DNA of 38,061 nt from Candidatus Omnitrophota bacterium. GTDB lineage: Bacteria; Omnitrophota; Gorgyraeia; Pluralincolimonadales; Pluralincolimonadaceae. The position numbers and the translations under genes are program-made. Numbering within the stretch: the stretch's first letter is position 1; every line of letters begins with the position of its first letter. The notes beneath the pieces were generated by a model. The model saw only the letters and a list, made by a program, of their open reading frames with translations. It did not search any database and was not told where the DNA came from. Below, piece after piece: positions 34,480 to 38,061 of the stretch. The DNA lies in NCBI GenBank assembly GCA_041653595.1, contig JBAZFB010000014.1, forward strand, positions 1 through 38,061, in the 5' to 3' direction.

Positions 34480-35220
34480 CTACATGACCATTCCGCCGTC
34501 AATCTTGATTACCTGTCCTGTTATGTATGACGACGCGTCAGATGCCAAAAACATAGCCAGTTGCGCTACGTCGCTTGCCTTACCGAATCTATTTAAAGGG
34601 ATGTAGGACAACATCTGGGACTTGACGTTCTCGGGAAGCTTTGCGGTCATGTCCGTTTCGATGAAGCCCGGAGCTATCGCGTTGACATTGACGTTCCTCG
34701 ATGCCAGTTCCTTTGCGACGCTCTTTGTTATCCCTATTATTCCGGCTTTCGAGGCCGCGTAATTGGCCTGTCCGGCGTTGCCCATGATGCCGATTATCGA
34801 AGCGATCGACACTATCTTTCCGTACCTCTGCTTCATCATAACCTTGGCAAGCGCCTTCGTGCAATTGAATGTGCCCTTTAGGTTTACGGCAATTACGGAG
34901 TCGAAATCCTGTTCGCTCATCCGCACGATCAGGGCGTCCCTGGTTATGCCTGCATTGTTAATCAGTATATCGATTTTCTGAAATTTGTCAAGCGTCTTAT
35001 TGACCATATCCTCGACCTGGGAGAGGTTTGTGACGTCGACGACAAAAGTCTCCGCCTTGCGGCCCAGAGCCTCTATCTCCTTCCTGGTGGCGTTAAGCGC
35101 CTCCTGGTTTACATCACAAATGACGATGTCCGAGCCCTCTTTGGCGAATGCCAGGGCTATCTCCCTGCCTATCCCCCTTGCGCCGCCGGTTATCAGGCTC
35201 ACCCTGTCCTTAAATATCAT
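34480..35220 (-). CDS. fabG: FabG, 3-oxoacyl-ACP reductase
   Basis: A 246-residue short-chain dehydrogenase that reduces beta-ketoacyl-ACP with NADPH. The cofactor loop TGGARGIG is at 11-18, NNAG at 88-91, and the catalytic Ser141, Tyr154 and Lys158 (NYAASKAG) are in place. The C-terminus (YITGQVIKIDGGMVM) is characteristic of FabG within the large SDR family, and the fabD-fabG-acpP order confirms it. It starts 1 nt after the fabD stop... in transcription order fabD ends at 35222 and fabG begins at 35220, so translation is coupled. Confidence 0.97.
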   Translation of the reverse strand: MIFKDRVSLITGGARGIGREIALAFAKEGSDIVICDVNQEALNATRKEIEALGRKAETFVVDVTNLSQVEDMVNKTLDKFQKIDILINNAGITRDALIVRMSEQDFDSVIAVNLKGTFNCTKALAKVMMKQRYGKIVSIASIIGIMGNAGQANYAASKAGIIGITKSVAKELASRNVNVNAIAPGFIETDMTAKLPENVKSQMLSYIPLNRFGKASDVAQLAMFLASDASSYITGQVIKIDGGMVM

Positions 35221-35221
35221 A

Positions 35222-36160
35222 TCAGCCTCCTATCGCTTCTTTAACTGCTGCGACGTCCGCCGCGGTCTCTACGTTCAGGCACTCGAGCGCCGGGTCTATC
35301 CTTCTTAAAAGCCCTGCCAGGACCTTGCCCGGCCCCACTTCTATATATCTTTTAATACCCTGGCCTGCCAAAAACTTTATCGAATCCTCCCAAAGGACCG
35401 ATGACTTGACCTGCGCGACCAGGTTGGCCTTTATCTCCCCGGGCGATGACTCATATCCCGCGTTTACGTTCGTGACCACTCTTATCTTCGGGGACTTTAT
35501 CTCTATACTGTCTATCTCCGCCTTTAAACTCTGGGCGGCGGGCTCCATCAGCCCCGAGTGGAAGGCGCCGCTTACATCAAGAGGTATGACCTTCCTGGCT
35601 CCCCTTTCTTTAGCGAGGTTCGAGGCGACCTCGACCTTTTCTTTGGCCCCTGAGATGACTATCTGGCCCGGGGAATTAAGGTTGGCTATCTCCACACCTG
35701 TCTCATCGCATACTTTTTTGGCCTCTTCGAGGGAAAGGCCTATTACCGAGGCCATCGTGCCGGGATTCCGGTGCGACGCCTCTTCCATGAACTGCCCGCG
35801 TTTCCTCACGAGCGCGACCGCGGCCTCGAACGCGAGCGAGCCCGCGGCGACGAGCGCCGTGTATTCCCCCAGGCTCAACCCGAGCGCGGCTTTCGGGACG
35901 AGCTGCCCGGAAAGCGGCGATGCCGATTCGAGCGCCCTCAGGGCCGCGATAGACGCCGTCAATATCGCCGGCTGGCAGATATCCGTGCGCGTCAATTCTT
36001 CCTTCGGCCCCTCGAAACAGAGTTTTGTTATATCGAAGCCTAATATATGGTTTGCTTTTTCGAATATGACTTTAGCGGCGGGAAACTGTTGGTATAAGTC
36101 CCGGCCCATGCCGACATACTGGGCGCCCTGGCCGGGGAAAATTAGAGCGAAGTCTACCAT
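35222..36160 (-). CDS. fabD: FabD, malonyl-CoA--ACP transacylase
   Basis: FabD loads malonyl units onto ACP. The 312-residue alpha/beta hydrolase-like enzyme shows FPGQGAQYVGMG at 8-19, the nucleophile Ser96 in GLSLGEY and the active-site His201 in GAFHSGLM. The ATG at 36158-36160 starts the family's usual N-terminus (VDFALIFPGQG) and overlaps the fabH stop by 7 nt; the longer open frame running into fabH is rejected for that reason. It is coupled to fabG downstream. Confidence 0.97.
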   Translation of the reverse strand: MVDFALIFPGQGAQYVGMGRDLYQQFPAAKVIFEKANHILGFDITKLCFEGPKEELTRTDICQPAILTASIAALRALESASPLSGQLVPKAALGLSLGEYTALVAAGSLAFEAAVALVRKRGQFMEEASHRNPGTMASVIGLSLEEAKKVCDETGVEIANLNSPGQIVISGAKEKVEVASNLAKERGARKVIPLDVSGAFHSGLMEPAAQSLKAEIDSIEIKSPKIRVVTNVNAGYESSPGEIKANLVAQVKSSVLWEDSIKFLAGQGIKRYIEVGPGKVLAGLLRRIDPALECLNVETAADVAAVKEAIGG

Positions 36161-37167
36161 TCTATTATGCAGGAGCCCCATACAAAACCGCTTCCGAAAG
36201 CCACCAAAAGGACCTTGTCGCCTTTTTTGACGCGGCCTTCCTTGACCGCCTCGAAAAGGGCGACGATAGCGGAAGCGGCCGACATATTGCCGTACCTGTC
36301 GACATTCACGAAGACCTTCTCCATCGGTATCTTCACGCGCTCTAATACCGCCTCTATTATCCTTATGTTCGCCTGGTGCGGTATGACGCAATCTATGTCT
36401 TTCGCGGTTAACCCGGACCTATGCAGGACCTTTGAGCACGCGTCGGTCATGACGCGCACCGCATTCTTGAATACATCGTTGCCCTGCATCTTAAGGAAAT
36501 GCATGCCTTCGGTGACGGTCTTGTGCGAGGCCGGATGGACCGACCCGCCCGCCGGGCACATCAAAAGCTGGCTCTTTGTGCCGTCGGCCCCCAGGTAGGA
36601 AGATATGATGCCGCCTGATCTTACGGGCGCTATTACCGCCGCCCCGGCGCCGTCGCCGAACAGGACGCAGGTATTACGGTCCTTCCAGTCCGTAAAACGC
36701 GAAAGCAATTCCGCGCCGATAACGAGCACGTTCTTGTACATGCCGCTTTCGACGAACTGCTGGGCTATCGTCAATTCATGTATAAATCCGGAACATGCCG
36801 CGTTTATGTCGAAACATGCGGCATTGACCGCGCCCAGTTTCGCCTGGACGATGCAGCTCGTCGCGGGAAAAGGCATATCCGGGGAGATGGACGCCAATAT
36901 TATAAGTTCCACATCCTTGATCTCGAGTTTTGCGTCCTTCAATGCCATCCTCGCGGCGTTCACCGCGAGGTCGGATGTGACCTCTTTCTCGTCCGCTATC
37001 CTGCGCTCGGAGATGCCGGTTCGCGTCCTTATCCACTCATCCGAGGTATCGACCAGCTTTTCGAGGTCGGCGTTGGTCATGACCTTCTTGGGAAGATAAG
37101 CGCCCAGGCCGGTGATCCCGGCGGTTATCCCTGTGCGCTTTTTTGTTGTCTTGGATTTTGGTGTCAT
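36154..37167 (-). CDS. fabH: FabH, beta-ketoacyl-ACP synthase III
   Basis: FabH starts fatty acid synthesis by condensing an acyl-CoA primer with malonyl-ACP. The 337-residue protein has the KASIII triad: Cys125 in NAACSGF, the His of VIPHQANIRI and the Asn of VDRYGNMSAAS. The first 15 residues are a Lys/Thr-rich extension before the conserved ITGLGAYLPKKVMTN, slightly longer than usual. The ATG overlaps the plsX stop by 4 nt; a start at an internal codon would also be possible but would lose coupling. Confidence 0.96.
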   Translation of the reverse strand: MTPKSKTTKKRTGITAGITGLGAYLPKKVMTNADLEKLVDTSDEWIRTRTGISERRIADEKEVTSDLAVNAARMALKDAKLEIKDVELIILASISPDMPFPATSCIVQAKLGAVNAACFDINAACSGFIHELTIAQQFVESGMYKNVLVIGAELLSRFTDWKDRNTCVLFGDGAGAAVIAPVRSGGIISSYLGADGTKSQLLMCPAGGSVHPASHKTVTEGMHFLKMQGNDVFKNAVRVMTDACSKVLHRSGLTAKDIDCVIPHQANIRIIEAVLERVKIPMEKVFVNVDRYGNMSAASAIVALFEAVKEGRVKKGDKVLLVAFGSGFVWGSCIIEW

Positions 37168-38061
37168 GAAATTTTTTTGACTGACTCGAGGATATGCTGG
37201 TTAACTTGATGTTCGACGAACGCGCCCGCCACCCTGATCGCGTTCTTTATGGCTTTCGCCGAAGAACGGCCGTGGCTTATGATGCAGATGCCGTTGACCC
37301 CGAGTAACGGCGCTCCGCCATGCTCGGCGTAATCCATCTGCTTCTTGACCGCCGTGAACGCCGAGGCGGTAAGCAGCCCGCCGAGTATCCTGAGCGGGTC
37401 TCTCTTGAGTTCGTCTTTTATGAATGAGCCTATTGTGCTGGCTATGGATTCGGCGACTTTCAGGACGACATTGCCGGTGTAGCCGTCGCAAACGATTACG
37501 TCGAATTTCCCTGCGAATATGTCCCTTCCTTCGGCGTTGCCCTGGAAATTAAGTTTGCTCGATTCGAGAAGCAGGTGGGTCTCCTTCAGGAAATCCGGGC
37601 CCTTGTTCGATTCCTCGCCTATATTCAAAAGCCCGATCGACGGGTTTTCCTTCCCCAATATATGCCTGACATAGACATCGCCCATAATGCCGAAGCCCAT
37701 GAGATGCGAGGGTTCCGGATTTATCGTCGCGCCGCAGTCTATCATCACGATCGGCCCTTTCATGGAAGGAAGCAGGACCGCGATCCCGGGCCGCTCGACG
37801 CCCGGAAGGCGCCTTAACGACATTATAGCGGCGCTTACGAACGCGGCTGTGTTGCCGGCTGAAACGACCGCGTCGGCCTTGCCTTCTTTGACCAGGTCGG
37901 TCGCTACGCATATCGAAGAGTCTTTTTTGTTGCGCGCGCTTGTCGCGCCGGGCTCGTCCATCCCGATCACTTCGGAGGCATGGTGTACCGTGACTCCGGT
38001 CGGGACTGAGCCGGCCTTCGAAAGCTCCTCGTCTATCCTTGCCTTGTCTCCGACTATCACG
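37164..38061 (-). CDS. plsX: PlsX, phosphate acyltransferase (N-terminus outside the window)
   Basis: PlsX makes acyl-phosphate from acyl-ACP for phospholipid synthesis, a peripheral enzyme of the cytoplasmic membrane. The C-terminal 298 residues are present, from IVGDKARI onward, with VSAGNTAAFVSAA, MIDCGATINPEP, GLLNIGEESNKG, CDGYTGNVVLK and EHGGAPLLGVNG, all diagnostic. About 40 residues including the usual MGGD start are cut off by the right edge. The plsX-fabH-fabD-fabG-acpP-fabF order is classical. Confidence 0.95.
   Translation of the reverse strand, partial: VIVGDKARIDEELSKAGSVPTGVTVHHASEVIGMDEPGATSARNKKDSSICVATDLVKEGKADAVVSAGNTAAFVSAAIMSLRRLPGVERPGIAVLLPSMKGPIVMIDCGATINPEPSHLMGFGIMGDVYVRHILGKENPSIGLLNIGEESNKGPDFLKETHLLLESSKLNFQGNAEGRDIFAGKFDVIVCDGYTGNVVLKVAESIASTIGSFIKDELKRDPLRILGGLLTASAFTAVKKQMDYAEHGGAPLLGVNGICIISHGRSSAKAIKNAIRVAGAFVEHQVNQHILESVKKIS

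Overview
The window looks like a chromosomal segment of a diderm bacterium with meso-diaminopimelate peptidoglycan, roughly half GC, with almost every gene on the minus strand. The gene mix suggests the PVC/Omnitrophota part of the tree: a compact dcw cluster headed by mraZ, a cvpA-NIF3-dnaG-rpoD operon, an ExbB/ExbD/DUF4159/TPR cluster, a ferredoxin-fused EtfA, and a palindromic insertion encoding a 'PFGFAQGK'-type peptide. That placement is inference from gene content; there is no 16S rRNA or ribosomal protein here to confirm it.

Region by region, right to left, which is the direction of transcription. (1) 38061-29680: a lipid synthesis operon plsX(partial)-fabH-fabD-fabG-acpP-fabF, continuing into an acyl-CoA dehydrogenase, etfB and a ferredoxin-fused etfA. 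(2) 29556-22800: seven tightly packed genes for an envelope machine: a secreted carbohydrate-binding-like protein, two secreted TPR proteins, ExbB, two ExbD paralogues and a DUF4159 protein with a TonB-type membrane anchor. (3) 22770-14396: a strong promoter, then cvpA, a NIF3-family gene, dnaG, rpoD, a two-TM protein of unknown function, a radical SAM/SPASM enzyme and a membrane polyferredoxin. (4) 14380-10077: a candidate promoter, two tRNAs, a C4 zinc-ribbon coiled-coil protein, RNase HI, the RNase P RNA, a PilZ protein, a PilT-like ATPase with an altered Walker B motif and an AT-rich secreted beta-propeller protein. (5) 9979-9568: a 0.5 kb non-coding stretch holding a nested palindromic repeat, a near-consensus promoter, 10-bp-spaced MraZ-type operator repeats and a leader predicted to fold as a three-way junction. 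(6) 9567-1: the division and cell wall cluster mraZ-rsmH-ftsL-ftsI-murE-murF-mraY-murD-ftsW(partial), mostly overlapping genes.

The most system-like novelties are the DUF4159 protein that appears to take the place of TonB in an ExbB/ExbD operon; the acyl-CoA dehydrogenase with bifurcating-type Etf attached to a fatty acid synthesis operon with no conventional enoyl reductase in view; the radical SAM enzyme translationally coupled to a membrane partner behind rpoD; and the structured mraZ leader. No CRISPR array, insertion sequence, prophage or rRNA was seen.
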